From Enterobacter asburiae (GTDB lineage Bacteria; Pseudomonadota; Gammaproteobacteria; Enterobacterales; Enterobacteriaceae), in assembly GCF_021440515.1 (NCBI RefSeq), contig NZ_JAKCMV010000027.1, positions 1 to 47,976 of the forward strand: a stretch of DNA of 47,976 nucleotides, read 5' to 3'. The notes beneath the pieces are model-generated. The model saw only the letters and a list, made by a program, of their open reading frames with translations. It ran no database searches and was not told the origin of the DNA. How positions within the stretch are numbered: the stretch's first letter is position 1; every line of letters starts with the position of its first letter. Shown here piece by piece: positions 9,559 to 21,922 of this stretch. The position numbers and the translations under genes are program-made.

Positions 9559-11943
9559 ATGAAAACTAAACTTTCCTGGTTATGTGCAGTGGCAATGGGG
9601 ATGAGTGCGCTTCCCTCTATGATGGCGAACGCGGCTCCAGAAACGCCTGCGGCCACGACCGCGCCCGTGGCGCAAGACGCCGCGCCGGCCGTCACCGCGG
9701 CCGACAGCGTTGCGCCTGAACAACCGGCTGACGGCGCGCCGCAGCAGGTCGGCACCGTTATGCCGGGCGTGCCGGGTGCGAACGCGCCGGTAGTGGTGGA
9801 TAACGCCCCCTCCAGGGACGTGAAGCTCACCTTCGCGCAGATCGCCCCGCCGCCGGGCAGCATGGTGCTGCGCGGGATCAACCCGAACGGTGGCGTTGAG
9901 TTTGGGATGCGCAGCGACGAAGTGGTGTCGAAGGCGATGCTGAACCTCGAATACACCCCGTCACCGGCGCTGCTGCCGGTGCAGTCGCAGCTGAAGGTCT
10001 ATCTCAACGACGAGCTGATGGACGTTCTGCCGGTCACCAAAGAGCAGCTTGGCAAAAAGACGCTGGCGCAGGTGCCGATCAACCCGCTGTTTATCACCGA
10101 TTTCAACCGCGTGCGTCTGGAGTTTGTCGGCCATTACCGCGACGTGTGTGAAAACCCGGCCAGCAGCACGCTGTGGATGGACGTCGGACGCAATACGTCC
10201 CTGCAAATGACCTATCAGTCGCTGGCGCTGAAAAACGATCTCTCGGCGTTCCCGGTGCCGTTCTTCGATCCGCGCGATAACCGTCAGCTCGTGTTGCCGA
10301 TGGTGTTTGCCGCGTCGCCGGACACGACCCAACAGCTGGCCGCCACCATTGTGGCCTCGTGGTTTGGCTCGCGTTCCGCCTGGCGCGGACAGAGCTTCCC
10401 GGTGATGTACGATAAGCTGCCGGACCGCAACGCCATCGTGTTTGCGACCAACGATAAGCGCCCGTCGTTCCTGCGCGATCACCCGGCGGTGAAAGCCCCG
10501 ACCGTGGAAATGATGAGCCACCCGGATAACCCGTACGTGAAGCTGCTGGTGGTCTTCGGTCGTGATGACAAAGACCTGCTCCAGGCCGCGAAAGGCATTG
10601 CACAGGGTAACGTGCTGTTCCGCGGCAACAGCGTGACGGTGGATAACGTGAAGCCGCTGCTGGCCCGTAAACCGTACGATGCGCCGAACTGGGTGCGTAC
10701 CGACCGCGCGATCACCTTCGGTGAGCTGAAAACCTATGAAGAGCAGTTGCAGTCCACCGGGCTTGAGCCTTCGCCGGTCAGCCTGTCGCTGAACCTGCCG
10801 CCGGATCTCTATCTGATGCGCACCAACGGCATTGATATCAGCCTGAAATACCGTTACACCGCGCCTGCCACCAAAGACAGCTCGCGTATGGACATCAGCC
10901 TGAACAACCAGTTCCTGCAATCCTTCAGCCTGACCAGCAACCAGGAGACAAACCAGCTGATGCTGCGTCTGCCGGTGCTTCAGGGTCTGCTCGATGGCAA
11001 AACCGATGTCTCTATTCCGGCGCTTAAGCTCGGCGCGGTGAACCAGCTGCGCTTTGACTTCCAGTACATGAACCCGATGCCTGGCGGCTCGGTGGATAAC
11101 TGTATTACCTTCCAGCCGGTGCAGAACCATGTGGTGATTGGTGACGACTCCACCATCGACTTCTCGAAGTATTATCACTTCCTGGCGATGCCGGACCTGC
11201 GCGCCTTTGCCAACGCCAGCTTCCCGTTCAGCCGCATGGCAGATCTCTCTGAGTCCATCGTGGTGATGCCAAAATCACCGAGCGAAGGGCAGGTGACGAC
11301 GCTGCTGGATACGCTGGCCTCCGTGGGCGCGCAGACCGGCCTGCCGGCCATTAACCTGACGCTGACCGACGACGGCAGCCAGATCCAGAACAAAGACGCC
11401 GACATCATGGTGATCGGCAATATCCCGGACAAGCTGAAGGACGACAAGCGCGTCGACCTGCTGGTGCAGGCTGCCCAGTCGTGGGTGAACACCCCGATGC
11501 GTCAGACCGAATTCCCGAGCATCATGCCGGACAACAACGACCGTCAGGCTACCGTGCAGACCACGGTCACCTCAACTGGCCCGATGGCGGCGATCGTCGG
11601 CTTCCAGTCGCCGTATAACGACCAGCGCAGCGTGATCGCGCTGCTGGCAGACAGCCCGCGTGGGTATGAGCTGCTCAACAACGCGATGAACGACAGCGGT
11701 AAACGTGCGGCGATGTTTGGCTCCGTGTCGGTTATTCGCGAGTCGGGCGTAAACAGCCTGCGCGTGGGCGACGTCTACTACGTCGGCCATCTGCCGTGGT
11801 TCGAACGTCTGTGGTATGCGCTGTCGAACCACCCGGTTCTGCTGGCGATCCTCGCGGCGGTGAGCGTCGTGCTGCTGGCGTGGGTACTGTGGCGTCTGCT
11901 GCGTATTATCAGCCGTCGTCGTCTTAACCCGGACCATGAGTAA
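9559..11943 (+). CDS. bcsB: cellulose synthase periplasmic subunit BcsB
   Basis: BcsB sits in the periplasm, anchored by a C-terminal helix next to BcsA, and guides the glucan chain. The product has 794 residues, about 15 more than E. coli. The N-terminal signal peptide ends near residue 25 (MANA-AP). An Ala/Pro/Val-rich low-complexity linker (about 26-80) is the source of the extra length. Carbohydrate-binding and flavodoxin-like repeats follow, and the membrane helix LLAILAAVSVVLLAWVLW lies near the C-terminus. It starts 10 bp after bcsA, so the nonsense codon in bcsA may also reduce its expression by polarity. Confidence 0.95.
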   Translation: MKTKLSWLCAVAMGMSALPSMMANAAPETPAATTAPVAQDAAPAVTAADSVAPEQPADGAPQQVGTVMPGVPGANAPVVVDNAPSRDVKLTFAQIAPPPGSMVLRGINPNGGVEFGMRSDEVVSKAMLNLEYTPSPALLPVQSQLKVYLNDELMDVLPVTKEQLGKKTLAQVPINPLFITDFNRVRLEFVGHYRDVCENPASSTLWMDVGRNTSLQMTYQSLALKNDLSAFPVPFFDPRDNRQLVLPMVFAASPDTTQQLAATIVASWFGSRSAWRGQSFPVMYDKLPDRNAIVFATNDKRPSFLRDHPAVKAPTVEMMSHPDNPYVKLLVVFGRDDKDLLQAAKGIAQGNVLFRGNSVTVDNVKPLLARKPYDAPNWVRTDRAITFGELKTYEEQLQSTGLEPSPVSLSLNLPPDLYLMRTNGIDISLKYRYTAPATKDSSRMDISLNNQFLQSFSLTSNQETNQLMLRLPVLQGLLDGKTDVSIPALKLGAVNQLRFDFQYMNPMPGGSVDNCITFQPVQNHVVIGDDSTIDFSKYYHFLAMPDLRAFANASFPFSRMADLSESIVVMPKSPSEGQVTTLLDTLASVGAQTGLPAINLTLTDDGSQIQNKDADIMVIGNIPDKLKDDKRVDLLVQAAQSWVNTPMRQTEFPSIMPDNNDRQATVQTTVTSTGPMAAIVGFQSPYNDQRSVIALLADSPRGYELLNNAMNDSGKRAAMFGSVSVIRESGVNSLRVGDVYYVGHLPWFERLWYALSNHPVLLAILAAVSVVLLAWVLWRLLRIISRRRLNPDHE

Positions 11944-11949
11944 GTAGCC

Positions 11950-13056
11950 ATGAACGCCTTTCGCTGGTGTGTTTTCGCCGCGCTGATGCTGGCGGCGACG
12001 AATCTTCGGGCCGCCTGCACCTGGCCCGCCTGGGAGCAGTTTAAACAGGGCTATATCAGCGAGGGCGGGCGCGTTATCGATCCCAGCGATGCGCGCAAAA
12101 TTACCACCTCCGAAGGGCAGAGCTACGCCATGTTCTTCGCGCTGGCCGCCAACGACCGCAAGGCGTTTGACCTGCTGTATGGCTGGACGCGCGATAATCT
12201 CGCCGCAGGCGATTTAGCCGCGCATCTGCCCGCCTGGCTGTGGGGGCAAAAGGATAAAGATCGCTGGGCGGTGATCGACGAAAACTCCGCCTCGGATGGG
12301 GATGTGTGGATCGCCTGGTCGCTGCTCGAAGCCGGACGACTGTGGGAGCAGCCTGAGTACACCCGCGTGGGCAAGGCGCTGCTCAACCGTATCGCCAGCG
12401 AAGAGGTGGTGAAGGTGCCGGGGCTGGGCTCCATGCTCTTACCCGGCAAAGTCGGCTTTGTAAAAGAGAATACCTGGCGCTTTAACCCCAGCTATCTTCC
12501 GCCGCAGCTGGCGAGCTATTTCACCCGCTTTGGCACCCCCTGGACCACCCTTCGCGAAACGAACCAGCGTCTGCTGCTGGAAACCGCGCCTAAGGGTTTT
12601 TCCCCGAACTGGGTGCAGTATCAGAAAAACAAAGGCTGGCTGCTTAAGCAGGATAAAGACCTGATTGGCAGCTACGATGCCATTCGCGTCTACCTCTGGG
12701 TGGGGATGATGAACGATAACGATCCGCAAAAAGCACGGCTGCTGGCGCGTTTCCGGCCGATGGCGGCAATGACCGCCAGCCGCGGACTGCCCCCTGAGAA
12801 GGTGGATGTCGCGACCGGAAAACGCACGGGGGATGGCCCGGTCGGTTTTTCCGCCTCCCTGCTGCCGTTTCTTCAAAAGCGTGACGCGCAGGCCGTTCAG
12901 CGCCAGCGCGTTACCGATCATTTTCCCGATAACGACGCCTATTACAGCTACGTGTTGACCCTCTTTGGACAAGGCTGGGATCAGCACCGTTTTCGCTTCA
13001 CCGAAAAAGGTGAATTAATACCGGATTGGGGCCAGGAATGCGCAAGTTCACACTAA
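11950..13056 (+). CDS. bcsZ: periplasmic endo-1,4-beta-glucanase BcsZ (GH8)
   Basis: BcsZ is the family 8 cellulase of the cellulose operon. It trims glucan chains in the periplasm and affects how much cellulose is secreted. The product has 368 residues, the E. coli length. A signal peptide ends around residues 20-22 (NLRA-AC). Glu55 in TSEGQSYAM and Asp243 in GSYDAIRVY fall at the residue numbers of the catalytic pair known in E. coli. It starts 6 bp after bcsB and overlaps the bcsC start by 19 bp. Confidence 0.96.
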   Translation: MNAFRWCVFAALMLAATNLRAACTWPAWEQFKQGYISEGGRVIDPSDARKITTSEGQSYAMFFALAANDRKAFDLLYGWTRDNLAAGDLAAHLPAWLWGQKDKDRWAVIDENSASDGDVWIAWSLLEAGRLWEQPEYTRVGKALLNRIASEEVVKVPGLGSMLLPGKVGFVKENTWRFNPSYLPPQLASYFTRFGTPWTTLRETNQRLLLETAPKGFSPNWVQYQKNKGWLLKQDKDLIGSYDAIRVYLWVGMMNDNDPQKARLLARFRPMAAMTASRGLPPEKVDVATGKRTGDGPVGFSASLLPFLQKRDAQAVQRQRVTDHFPDNDAYYSYVLTLFGQGWDQHRFRFTEKGELIPDWGQECASSH

Positions 13057-16000
13057 ATCTACTCACTTTTTCGCTTGGCCTGGCCATGATGCCGATGGCC
13101 CTGGCCGCCAATTCTCCGCAGCAACAGCATCTGCTGGAGCAGGTGCGTCTGGGGGAATCGACGCAGCGCGAAGATTTAGTACGCCAGTCGCTCTACCGCC
13201 TGGAGCTGATCGACCCCAATAACCCTGACGTCATTGCCGCCCGTTTCCGCTACCTGCTGCGCCAGGGCGATACCGGCGGGGCGCAGAAGGAGCTGGACCG
13301 CCTGAAGGGGATCGCCCCGGACTCCGGCGCGTACCAGTCATCCCGCAACACCATGCTGCTCTCCACCCCGGACGGCCGCCAGGCATTGCAGCAGGCGCGT
13401 CTGTTAGCTACCACCGGACATACTCAGGAAGCCATTGCCGCCTACGAAAAACTGTTTAGCGGCAACCCGCCGAGCGGCGATCTGGCGACGGAATACTGGA
13501 ACGTGGTGGCGAAAGATCCCGCCCGTCGCAATAACGCCATCAACCAGCTGAAAAAAATTGACGCCAGCAGTCCCGGCAACGTGCAGCTTCAGGCGACCCT
13601 CGCCGGGCTGCTCTTCCAGACCGGGCGCCGCGATGAAGGCTTTACGGTTCTCCAGAGCATGGCGAAAACCAACAACGGGCGTAACCAGGCGTCTGATATG
13701 TGGTATCAGCAGATCAAAGACCAGCCTGCCAGCAGCGCCAGCGTCAGCGCGCTGCAAAAATACCTGACCGTGTTCAGCGACGGCGACAGCGTGACCGCCG
13801 CCCGCGCGCAGCTTGACGCGCAGCAAAAACAGCTCGCCGATCCAACGTTCCGCGCCAAAGCCGAAGGGCTGGCGGCGGTGGATGCCGGGCAGGGCAGCAA
13901 GGCCGTCGCCGAGCTGCAAAAAGCGGTCAGCGCCAACCACACCGACAGCGAAGCGATCGGTGCGCTCGGTCAGGCCTATTCGCAAAAAGGGGATCGCGCC
14001 CGCGCGGTGGCGCAGTTTGAAAAAGCGATCGCCCTCGATCCGCAGAGCGACAACCGGGGCAAGTGGGACAGCCTGCTGAAGGTTAACCGCTACTGGCTGC
14101 TGATCCAGCAGGGCGATGCCGCCCTGAAAGCCAACAACACGGCGCAGGCCGAACGCTATTACCAGCAGGCGCGTAACGTCGATAACACCGACAGCTACGC
14201 GGTGCTCGGGCTGGGCGACGCGGCGGTGGCGCGTAAAGATATCGCCGCCGCCGAGCGTTACTATCGCCAGGCGCTGCGTATGGACAGCGGCAACAGCAAC
14301 GCCGTGCGCGGGCTGGCGAATGTCTATCGCGCCGAGTCGCCGGAAAAAGCGACGCAGTTTATCCAGTCGCTCTCCGCCAGCCAGCGCCGCAGCATTGATG
14401 ATATTGAGCGCAGCCTGACCAACGAGCAGCTTTCGCAGCAGGCGGAGCAGCTGGAAAACGCGGGCAACTATGCCCAGGCCGCCGAAATTCAGCGCCGTCG
14501 GCTGGCGATGTCGCCGGGGGACGTGTGGATCACCTATCGCCTGTCGCGGGATCTCTACAGCGCCGGGCAGCGCAGTCAGGCCGATACCCTGATGCGCCAG
14601 CTGGCGAGCCAGAAGCCGAACGATCCTGAACAGGTGTACGCCACCGGGCTGTATCTCTCCGGAAACGATCAGGACAGGGCCGCGCTCGCGCACCTCAACG
14701 CCCTGCCGCGCGCCCAGTGGAACGGCAATATTCAGGAGCTGGCGGACCGTCTGCAAAGCAATCAGGTGCTGGAAACGGCGAACCGCCTGCGCGACGGCGG
14801 CAAAGAGCAGGAGGCCGAAACCCTGCTTCGCCAGCAGCCCGCCTCCACGCGTATCGACTTAACCCTCGCGGACTGGGCGCAGCAGCGCGGCGATTATGCG
14901 GGGGCGAAAGCGGCCTATAACACCGTGCTACAGCGCGAGCCGAAAAACGACGACGCCATTCTGGGCCTGACCGAAGTCTATATTTCAGAAGGCAACAAAG
15001 AGGCGGCGCGCACCACGCTGGCAACCCTTCCGCCTGGACAGGCCGGGGAGCCGCAGTCGCTGAACATGCAGCGGCGCATCGCGATGGCCCAGGCAGGGCT
15101 TGGCGACACGGCGGCGGCAAATCAGACCTTCAGCAAGCTTATCCCGCAGGCCACGTCCCAGCCGCCGTCAATGGAGAATGCGCTGGTGCTGCGCGATGCG
15201 TCGCGCTTCCAGGCGCAGAACGGCCAGCCGAAGCAGGCGCTGGAAACCTACAAAGATGCGATGGTGGCGTCCGGCATCACCCAGACGCGCCCGACGGATA
15301 ACGACAGCTTTACCCGCCTGACGCGCAACGACGAGAAGGACGACTGGCTCAAACGCGGCGTGCGTAGCGACGCGGGCGATCTCTATCGTCAGCAGGACGT
15401 TAACGTCACGCTGGAGCACGACTACTGGGGCTCCAGCGGCACGGGCGGCTATTCCGATCTCAAAGCCCACACCACCATGTTGCAGGTGGACGCGCCGCTC
15501 TCTGACGGACGGATGTTCTTCCGTAGCGATCTGGTCAATATGGACGCCGGGACCTTCGATACCACGGACGGGAAGTACGATCCGAAGTGGGGGACCTGTG
15601 CGGCTACCGACTGTCACGGTAGCACCAACCAGTCCGCGAACGGCGCGAGCGTTGCCGTTGGCTGGAAGAATAAAACCTGGGAGATGGATATCGGCACCAC
15701 GCCGATGGGCTTCGACGTGGTCGATGTGGTGGGCGGCATAAGCTACAGCAACGATCTCGGCCCGATTGGCTATACGGTCAACGCCCATCGTCGTCCGATC
15801 TCCAGCTCGATGCTGGCCTTCGCCGGGCAGCGCGATCCCAACACCGACACCACCTGGGGCGGCGTGCGCTCCACCGGCGGCGGGGTGAGCCTGAGCTACG
15901 ACAAGGGCGAGGCGAACGGCGTCTGGTCGAGCCTGAACGTCGACAGCCTGACGGGTAAAAACGTGGAAGATAACTGGCGCGCCCGCTGGATGACCGGCTA

Positions 16001-16535
16001 CTACTACAAGCTCATCAACAAGAACAACGAGCGCCTGACGGTGGGCGTCAGCAATATGCTGTGGCACTACGATAAAGACCTGAGCGGCTACACCCTCGGT
16101 CAGGGCGGCTATTACAGTCCGCAGGAGTATGTCTCCTTCGCGCTGCCGGTCACCTGGCGGAAACGCACCGAAAACTGGTCGTGGGAGCTGGGCGGATCGG
16201 TGTCGTGGTCGCACTCGAAGACCAAAGACGGGATGCGCTATCCGTTGCAGGGCTTGATCCCGGATAACCAGAAAGATGCCGAAGGTAATGACATGTATAC
16301 CGACAAGCATGAGCCTGAAAACGGCAGCAGCTCGTCAGGAACCGGTTATACCGCCAGGGCCCTTATCGAGCGTCGCGTCACCTCCAACTGGTTTGTCGGG
16401 GTCGGCGTGGATATTCAACAGGCAAAAGATTATACCCCGAGCCATGCGCTGCTCTATGTTCGCTATTCAGCCGCTGGCTGGCAGGGCGACATGGATATGC
16501 CGCCGCAGCCGCTCATCCCGTACGCAGACTGGTAA
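13038..16535 (+). CDS. bcsC: cellulose export outer-membrane protein BcsC
   Basis: BcsC is the outer-membrane cellulose exporter: a periplasmic TPR superhelix followed by a C-terminal beta-barrel. The product has 1165 residues. The signal peptide [20 protein letters not shown] ends near ALA-AN. TPR repeats run to about residue 770; examples are [20 protein letters not shown] and [20 protein letters not shown]. The barrel region follows and ends QPLIPYADW with an aromatic C-terminus, typical of outer-membrane proteins. I chose ATG 13038 over the upstream TTG at 13026 because it gives the known N-terminus and places the signal peptide at residue 1. The operon ends here or continues into pdeK. 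Confidence 0.95.
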   Translation: MRKFTLNLLTFSLGLAMMPMALAANSPQQQHLLEQVRLGESTQREDLVRQSLYRLELIDPNNPDVIAARFRYLLRQGDTGGAQKELDRLKGIAPDSGAYQSSRNTMLLSTPDGRQALQQARLLATTGHTQEAIAAYEKLFSGNPPSGDLATEYWNVVAKDPARRNNAINQLKKIDASSPGNVQLQATLAGLLFQTGRRDEGFTVLQSMAKTNNGRNQASDMWYQQIKDQPASSASVSALQKYLTVFSDGDSVTAARAQLDAQQKQLADPTFRAKAEGLAAVDAGQGSKAVAELQKAVSANHTDSEAIGALGQAYSQKGDRARAVAQFEKAIALDPQSDNRGKWDSLLKVNRYWLLIQQGDAALKANNTAQAERYYQQARNVDNTDSYAVLGLGDAAVARKDIAAAERYYRQALRMDSGNSNAVRGLANVYRAESPEKATQFIQSLSASQRRSIDDIERSLTNEQLSQQAEQLENAGNYAQAAEIQRRRLAMSPGDVWITYRLSRDLYSAGQRSQADTLMRQLASQKPNDPEQVYATGLYLSGNDQDRAALAHLNALPRAQWNGNIQELADRLQSNQVLETANRLRDGGKEQEAETLLRQQPASTRIDLTLADWAQQRGDYAGAKAAYNTVLQREPKNDDAILGLTEVYISEGNKEAARTTLATLPPGQAGEPQSLNMQRRIAMAQAGLGDTAAANQTFSKLIPQATSQPPSMENALVLRDASRFQAQNGQPKQALETYKDAMVASGITQTRPTDNDSFTRLTRNDEKDDWLKRGVRSDAGDLYRQQDVNVTLEHDYWGSSGTGGYSDLKAHTTMLQVDAPLSDGRMFFRSDLVNMDAGTFDTTDGKYDPKWGTCAATDCHGSTNQSANGASVAVGWKNKTWEMDIGTTPMGFDVVDVVGGISYSNDLGPIGYTVNAHRRPISSSMLAFAGQRDPNTDTTWGGVRSTGGGVSLSYDKGEANGVWSSLNVDSLTGKNVEDNWRARWMTGYYYKLINKNNERLTVGVSNMLWHYDKDLSGYTLGQGGYYSPQEYVSFALPVTWRKRTENWSWELGGSVSWSHSKTKDGMRYPLQGLIPDNQKDAEGNDMYTDKHEPENGSSSSGTGYTARALIERRVTSNWFVGVGVDIQQAKDYTPSHALLYVRYSAAGWQGDMDMPPQPLIPYADW

Positions 16536-16596
16536 TCGGATTTCACTTAATCGATTTGTAAGTCTCTCTAAAAATTGCAGCAATCGGGTATACTCA

Positions 16597-16624
16597 GGCG
16601 CACCAGGTTTATGCCCGGTGCGCC
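16597..16624 (+). terminator. stem-loop after bcsC (possible terminator or attenuator)
   Basis: GGCGCACC and GGTGCGCC form a perfect 8-bp stem with a 12-base loop in the bcsC-pdeK spacer. There is no strong T run after it (CTGCGCTTTGAGTTTT), so it may be a weak terminator, an mRNA stabiliser or a processing site. Confidence 0.45.
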
Positions 16625-16653
16625 CTGCGCTTTGAGTTTTGTGGAGAGTCATT

Positions 16654-18660
16654 TTGCGTGTCAGCCGTTCTTTAACTATCAAACAGATGGCAATGGTTTC
16701 AGCCGTTACCCTGCTGTTTGTATTCCTGTTCTGCGTCATTCTGCTGTTTCATTCCGTACAGCAGAATCGCTACAACACGGCTTCGCAACTGGAAAGTATT
16801 GCTCGCTCGGTGCGCGAGCCGCTCTCCTATACCATCCTGAAAGGGGATATTCCCGAGGCCGAGAGCATCCTAAAACGCATTCAGCCCGCCGGGATTGTCA
16901 GCCGCGCCGACGTGGTGCTGCCTAACCAGTTCCAGGCGCTGCGCATGAGCTTTATCCCCGAGCGTCCGGTGCCGATGATGATCATGCGCATGTTTGAGCT
17001 GCCGGTGCAGATCTCCCTGCCGATTTACTCCCTTGAACGCCCGGCGAACCCGCAGCCGCTGGCCTATCTGGTGCTCCAGGCCGACTCGTATCGCATGTAT
17101 AAATTCGTGATGAGCTGGGTTGTGACGTTAGTAACTACTTACTTACTTTTAACGCTGATCCTGAGCGTGGCGCTGACCTGGTGTATCAACCGCCTGATTG
17201 TCCACCCGTTGCGCCGCATCGCCCGGGAGCTGAACAATCTGCCTCCGCAGGAGCAGGTCGGGCACCAGCTGGAGGTGCCGCGCCTGCACCAGGACGATGA
17301 AATCGGGATGCTGGTGCGCAGCTATAACCTCAACCAGCAGCGTATTTCGCGCCAGCAGGATCAGCTGAACAGCAGCGCCACCCGCTTCCCGGTCTCTGAG
17401 CTGCCGAACAAGGCCTTTTTGATGGCGATGCTGGAGCAGACCGTCGCCCGCCAGCAGACTACCGCGCTGATGGTGGTGGCCTGTGAAACCTTGCAGGATA
17501 CGGCGGGCGTGTTGCAGGAGAGCCAGCGCGAGGTGCTGCTCTTAACCCTGGTCGAGAAGGTGAAATCGGTGCTGGCGCCGCGCATGGTGCTGACCCAGGT
17601 CAGCGGCTATGACCTGGTGATTATCGCCCACGGCGTGAAAGAGCCGTGGCACGCGATTACGTTAGGTCAGCAAGTACTCACTGTCATTAATGAGCGGTTG
17701 CCGATTCAGGGCATCCAGCTTCGTCCAAGCGCAAGCATCGGCATTGCGATGTTCTACGGCGATCTCACTGCCGAACAGCTTTACCGCCGCGCCTTCTCGG
17801 CGGCCTTCACCGCCCGTCGCAAAGGCAAGAACCAGATCCAGTTCTTTGACCCGGAGCAGATGGAAAAGGCGCAGCAGCGGCTGACCGAAGAGAGCGATAT
17901 TCTGACCGCGCTGGATAACCGCCAGTTTGCGATCTGGCTTCAGCCGCAGGTCAACCTGGTGACGGGCGAAGTGAAAAGCGCCGAAGCCCTGCTGCGTATG
18001 CAGCAGCCGGACGGCGCGTGGGAGCTGCCGGAAGGATTAATCGAGAGCATTGAGTCCTGCGGCCTGATGGTGACCGTCGGTTACTGGGTGCTGGAAGAGT
18101 CCTGTCGCCAGCTGGCGGCCTGGCAGGAGCAGGGCGTGACCCTGCCGCTGTCGGTGAATCTGTCTGCGCTCCAGCTGATGCACCCGACGATGGTCTCAGA
18201 GATGCTGGAGCTGATTAACCGCTACCGCATCAAGCCGGATACGCTGATCCTGGAGGTGACGGAGAGCCGCCGCATCGACGACCCTAACGAAGCGGTGAAA
18301 ATCCTCAAACCCCTGCGCAACGCGGGGATCCGCATCGCGCTGGATGATTTTGGCATGGGCTATGCCGGGCTGCGCCAGCTCCAGCACATGAAAACCCTGC
18401 CGGTGGACGTGCTGAAAATCGACAAAGCCTTTGTGGACGGGCTGCCGAACGACAGCAGCATGGTGGAAGCGATTATTCAGATGGCGCGCAGCCTTAACCT
18501 GCACGTTATTGCCGAAGGGATTGAAACCGAAGCTCAGCGCGAGTGGCTGGCGGCGGCGGGCGTGGAGAGCGGGCAAGGCTTCCTGTTTGGCCGCGCGGTG
18601 CCTGCGGATATCTTTGAAAAACGTTACCTCTCCGGCGAACGCCATCCCGCAAAAGTGTAA
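16654..18660 (+). CDS. pdeK: cyclic di-GMP phosphodiesterase PdeK (HAMP-GGDEF-EAL)
   Basis: An inner-membrane protein predicted to hydrolyse c-di-GMP, the activator of cellulose synthase; it lies directly after the cellulose operon. The 668-residue reading has a membrane helix near the N-terminus, a periplasmic sensor segment, a second helix (about 157-180) and a HAMP segment. Then comes a degenerate GGDEF domain without the motif, and a C-terminal EAL domain. The EAL domain keeps [41 protein letters not shown] and QGFLFGR, so it looks active. I chose the TTG at 16654 because GGAGAG lies 6 bp upstream and the product then begins [12 protein letters not shown] as in E. coli; a GTG at 16639 is the alternative. 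Confidence 0.9.
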   Translation: MRVSRSLTIKQMAMVSAVTLLFVFLFCVILLFHSVQQNRYNTASQLESIARSVREPLSYTILKGDIPEAESILKRIQPAGIVSRADVVLPNQFQALRMSFIPERPVPMMIMRMFELPVQISLPIYSLERPANPQPLAYLVLQADSYRMYKFVMSWVVTLVTTYLLLTLILSVALTWCINRLIVHPLRRIARELNNLPPQEQVGHQLEVPRLHQDDEIGMLVRSYNLNQQRISRQQDQLNSSATRFPVSELPNKAFLMAMLEQTVARQQTTALMVVACETLQDTAGVLQESQREVLLLTLVEKVKSVLAPRMVLTQVSGYDLVIIAHGVKEPWHAITLGQQVLTVINERLPIQGIQLRPSASIGIAMFYGDLTAEQLYRRAFSAAFTARRKGKNQIQFFDPEQMEKAQQRLTEESDILTALDNRQFAIWLQPQVNLVTGEVKSAEALLRMQQPDGAWELPEGLIESIESCGLMVTVGYWVLEESCRQLAAWQEQGVTLPLSVNLSALQLMHPTMVSEMLELINRYRIKPDTLILEVTESRRIDDPNEAVKILKPLRNAGIRIALDDFGMGYAGLRQLQHMKTLPVDVLKIDKAFVDGLPNDSSMVEAIIQMARSLNLHVIAEGIETEAQREWLAAAGVESGQGFLFGRAVPADIFEKRYLSGERHPAKV

Positions 18661-18780
18661 TTTTGTTGCTGGCTTGTGCGAGCCAGCTCAAAGTTCTTAA
18701 CATTTCTGTTTCAAATTTGAACCTGCTTTATTTCTGTCCTGTTATGTGGGTGTTATTTTAAAGCCGCAGGTTAACCATAA

Positions 18781-20106
<1,326 letters not shown>

Positions 20107-20331
20107 TATTGTCACAAATGCCCGCTATCCCTTGTGGGGATGCGGGCTGCTGCGCATAATACCCCCTCATACCTGTCATAATTCGACAAGATTTTTTTTA
20201 GGTATATTTCACTTCCGCCCGTGACGTTTCGCTGAACGCGCGGTCTAATCGAAGTGTTTTCATCGTCATATTTGGAGTGCTCCACGTCGGGAGATACTCT
20301 TTTTAACCAGGAATGTTGATCAGGGGTTCAC

Positions 20332-21825
20332 ATGCAGGGCACAAAAATTCGACTCTTAACCGGCGGTTTGCTGATGATGGCAGCAGCCAGTTATGTGCAG
20401 GCAGATGCGCTCCAGCCAGACCCGGCCTGGCAACAAGGGACTCTGGCGAATGGTTTTCAGTGGCAAGTGTTAGCCACCCCGCAGCGCCCGAGCGACCGTA
20501 TCGAAATCCGTCTGTCTGTGAATACTGGCTCCCTCACTGAAAGCACCCAGCAGACCGGTTTAAGCCATTTTATTCCTCGACTGGCGCTCACCCAGAGCGG
20601 CAGTTTGCAAGCGGTGCAGGTGCGCTCTCTGTGGCAACAGGCCATCGATCCGAAGCGCCCGCTTCCTCCGGCGGTAGTCTCCTATGACTACACCATGTTC
20701 AACCTGAGCCTGCCAAACAACCGTAACGACCTCCTTAAAGAAGCGCTGACCTATCTGTCAGATGCCACCGGTAAACTCTCTATCACGCCTGAAACCGTTA
20801 ACTATGCCCTGAGCAACAGCGACATGGTGGCGACCTGGCCTGCGGATACCAAAGAGGGCTGGTGGCGCTATCGCCTGAAAGGCTCTGCGCTGCTGGGCCA
20901 CGATCCGGCCGAGCCGCTGAAGCAGCCCGTCGATGCCGAGCAGGTGAAATCCTTCTACCAGAAATGGTACACCCCGGACGCCATGACCCTGATTGTGGTC
21001 GGGAACGTCGACAGCCGGTCGATTGTCGAGCAGATCAACAAAGCCTTTGGCGATCTGAAGGGCAAACGCGAAGCGCCAGCGCCCGTGCCTACGCTTTCTC
21101 CGCTGCGCGCCGAGCCGGTCAGCATCATGACCGACACCGTGCGTCAGGACCGCCTCTCGATGATGTGGGACACGCCGTGGCAGCCGATTCGTGAATCCTC
21201 CGCGCTGCTGCGCTACTGGCGCGCGGATCTCGCCCGTGAAGCGCTGTTCTGGCACGTTCAGCAGTCCCTCAGCAAAAACAACACCAAGGATATCGGCCTC
21301 GGCTTTGACTGCCGCGTGCTGTTCCAGCGCGCCCAGTGCGCCATTAACGTTGAATCTCCTGGCGATAAGCTGAACGCGAACCTCGCGCTGGTGGCAAAAG
21401 AGCTGGCGAAAGTGCGTAAAGAGGGGCTCGGCGAAGAGGAGTTCAACGCGCTGGTGGGGCAGAAGAAGCTGGAGCTGCAAAAGCTGTTTGCAACCTACGC
21501 CCGTGCCGATACGGACATTCTGATCAGCCAGCGTATTCGTTCGCTGCAAAACCAGGTGGTTGATATCGCGCCTGAGCAGTACCAGAAGCTGCGTCAGGAC
21601 TTCCTGAACGGTTTAACGGTGGATATGCTGAATCAGGATCTGCGCCAGCAGCTGTCGCAGGATATGGCGTTGGTTCTGCTCCAGCCGAAGGGCGAGCCGG
21701 AATATGACATGAAAGAGTTGCAGGCAACCTGGAGCGGCATTATGGCGCCGGTCACGCAGGCGGCGCAGCCCGCCGTGGCGGATGATTTACATCAGGACGC
21801 GACGGATATTCCGCAGGGTCAGTAA
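20332..21825 (+). CDS. yhjJ: M16-peptidase-like periplasmic protein YhjJ, zinc motif absent
   Basis: A 497-residue protein of the pitrilysin/processing-peptidase (M16) family. The N-terminal signal peptide ends around QADA (about residues 21-24). The fold is recognisable from the opening GFQWQVLATPQ and the later segment FYQKWYTPDAMTLIVVGNVD. The HxxEH zinc motif expected near residue 80 is replaced by GLSHFIPRLAL, so it is probably not a peptidase. E. coli YhjJ is also described as inactive-looking, so this is ancestral and not a local mutation. Its role is unknown. A paired REP element follows its stop. Confidence 0.9.
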   Translation: MQGTKIRLLTGGLLMMAAASYVQADALQPDPAWQQGTLANGFQWQVLATPQRPSDRIEIRLSVNTGSLTESTQQTGLSHFIPRLALTQSGSLQAVQVRSLWQQAIDPKRPLPPAVVSYDYTMFNLSLPNNRNDLLKEALTYLSDATGKLSITPETVNYALSNSDMVATWPADTKEGWWRYRLKGSALLGHDPAEPLKQPVDAEQVKSFYQKWYTPDAMTLIVVGNVDSRSIVEQINKAFGDLKGKREAPAPVPTLSPLRAEPVSIMTDTVRQDRLSMMWDTPWQPIRESSALLRYWRADLAREALFWHVQQSLSKNNTKDIGLGFDCRVLFQRAQCAINVESPGDKLNANLALVAKELAKVRKEGLGEEEFNALVGQKKLELQKLFATYARADTDILISQRIRSLQNQVVDIAPEQYQKLRQDFLNGLTVDMLNQDLRQQLSQDMALVLLQPKGEPEYDMKELQATWSGIMAPVTQAAQPAVADDLHQDATDIPQGQ

Positions 21826-21833
21826 CGGTATAC

Positions 21834-21918
21834 CCCCTCACCCTAACCCTCTCCCCAAAGGGGAGAGGGAACTTGAACACCCTCGCCCCTTTGGGGAGAG
21901 GGCCGGGGTGAGGGGTAA
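21834..21918. repeat. paired REP-like palindromes (inverted pair)
   Basis: Two head-to-head copies of a unit that reads CCCCTCACCC(T/C)-NNCCCTCTCCCC, each ending in an AAAGG-type palindrome, fill the 97-bp space between yhjJ and kdgK. Related units lie at 26031, 34495 and 41705. The arrangement resembles a bacterial interspersed mosaic element between convergent genes. Confidence 0.8.
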
Positions 21919-21922
21919 TCCC

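Noticed and set aside
9961..11178. A 405-residue minus-strand open frame across bcsB
   Set aside because: Antisense shadow of BcsB; His/Arg/Val-rich with no family resemblance or ribosome-binding site.
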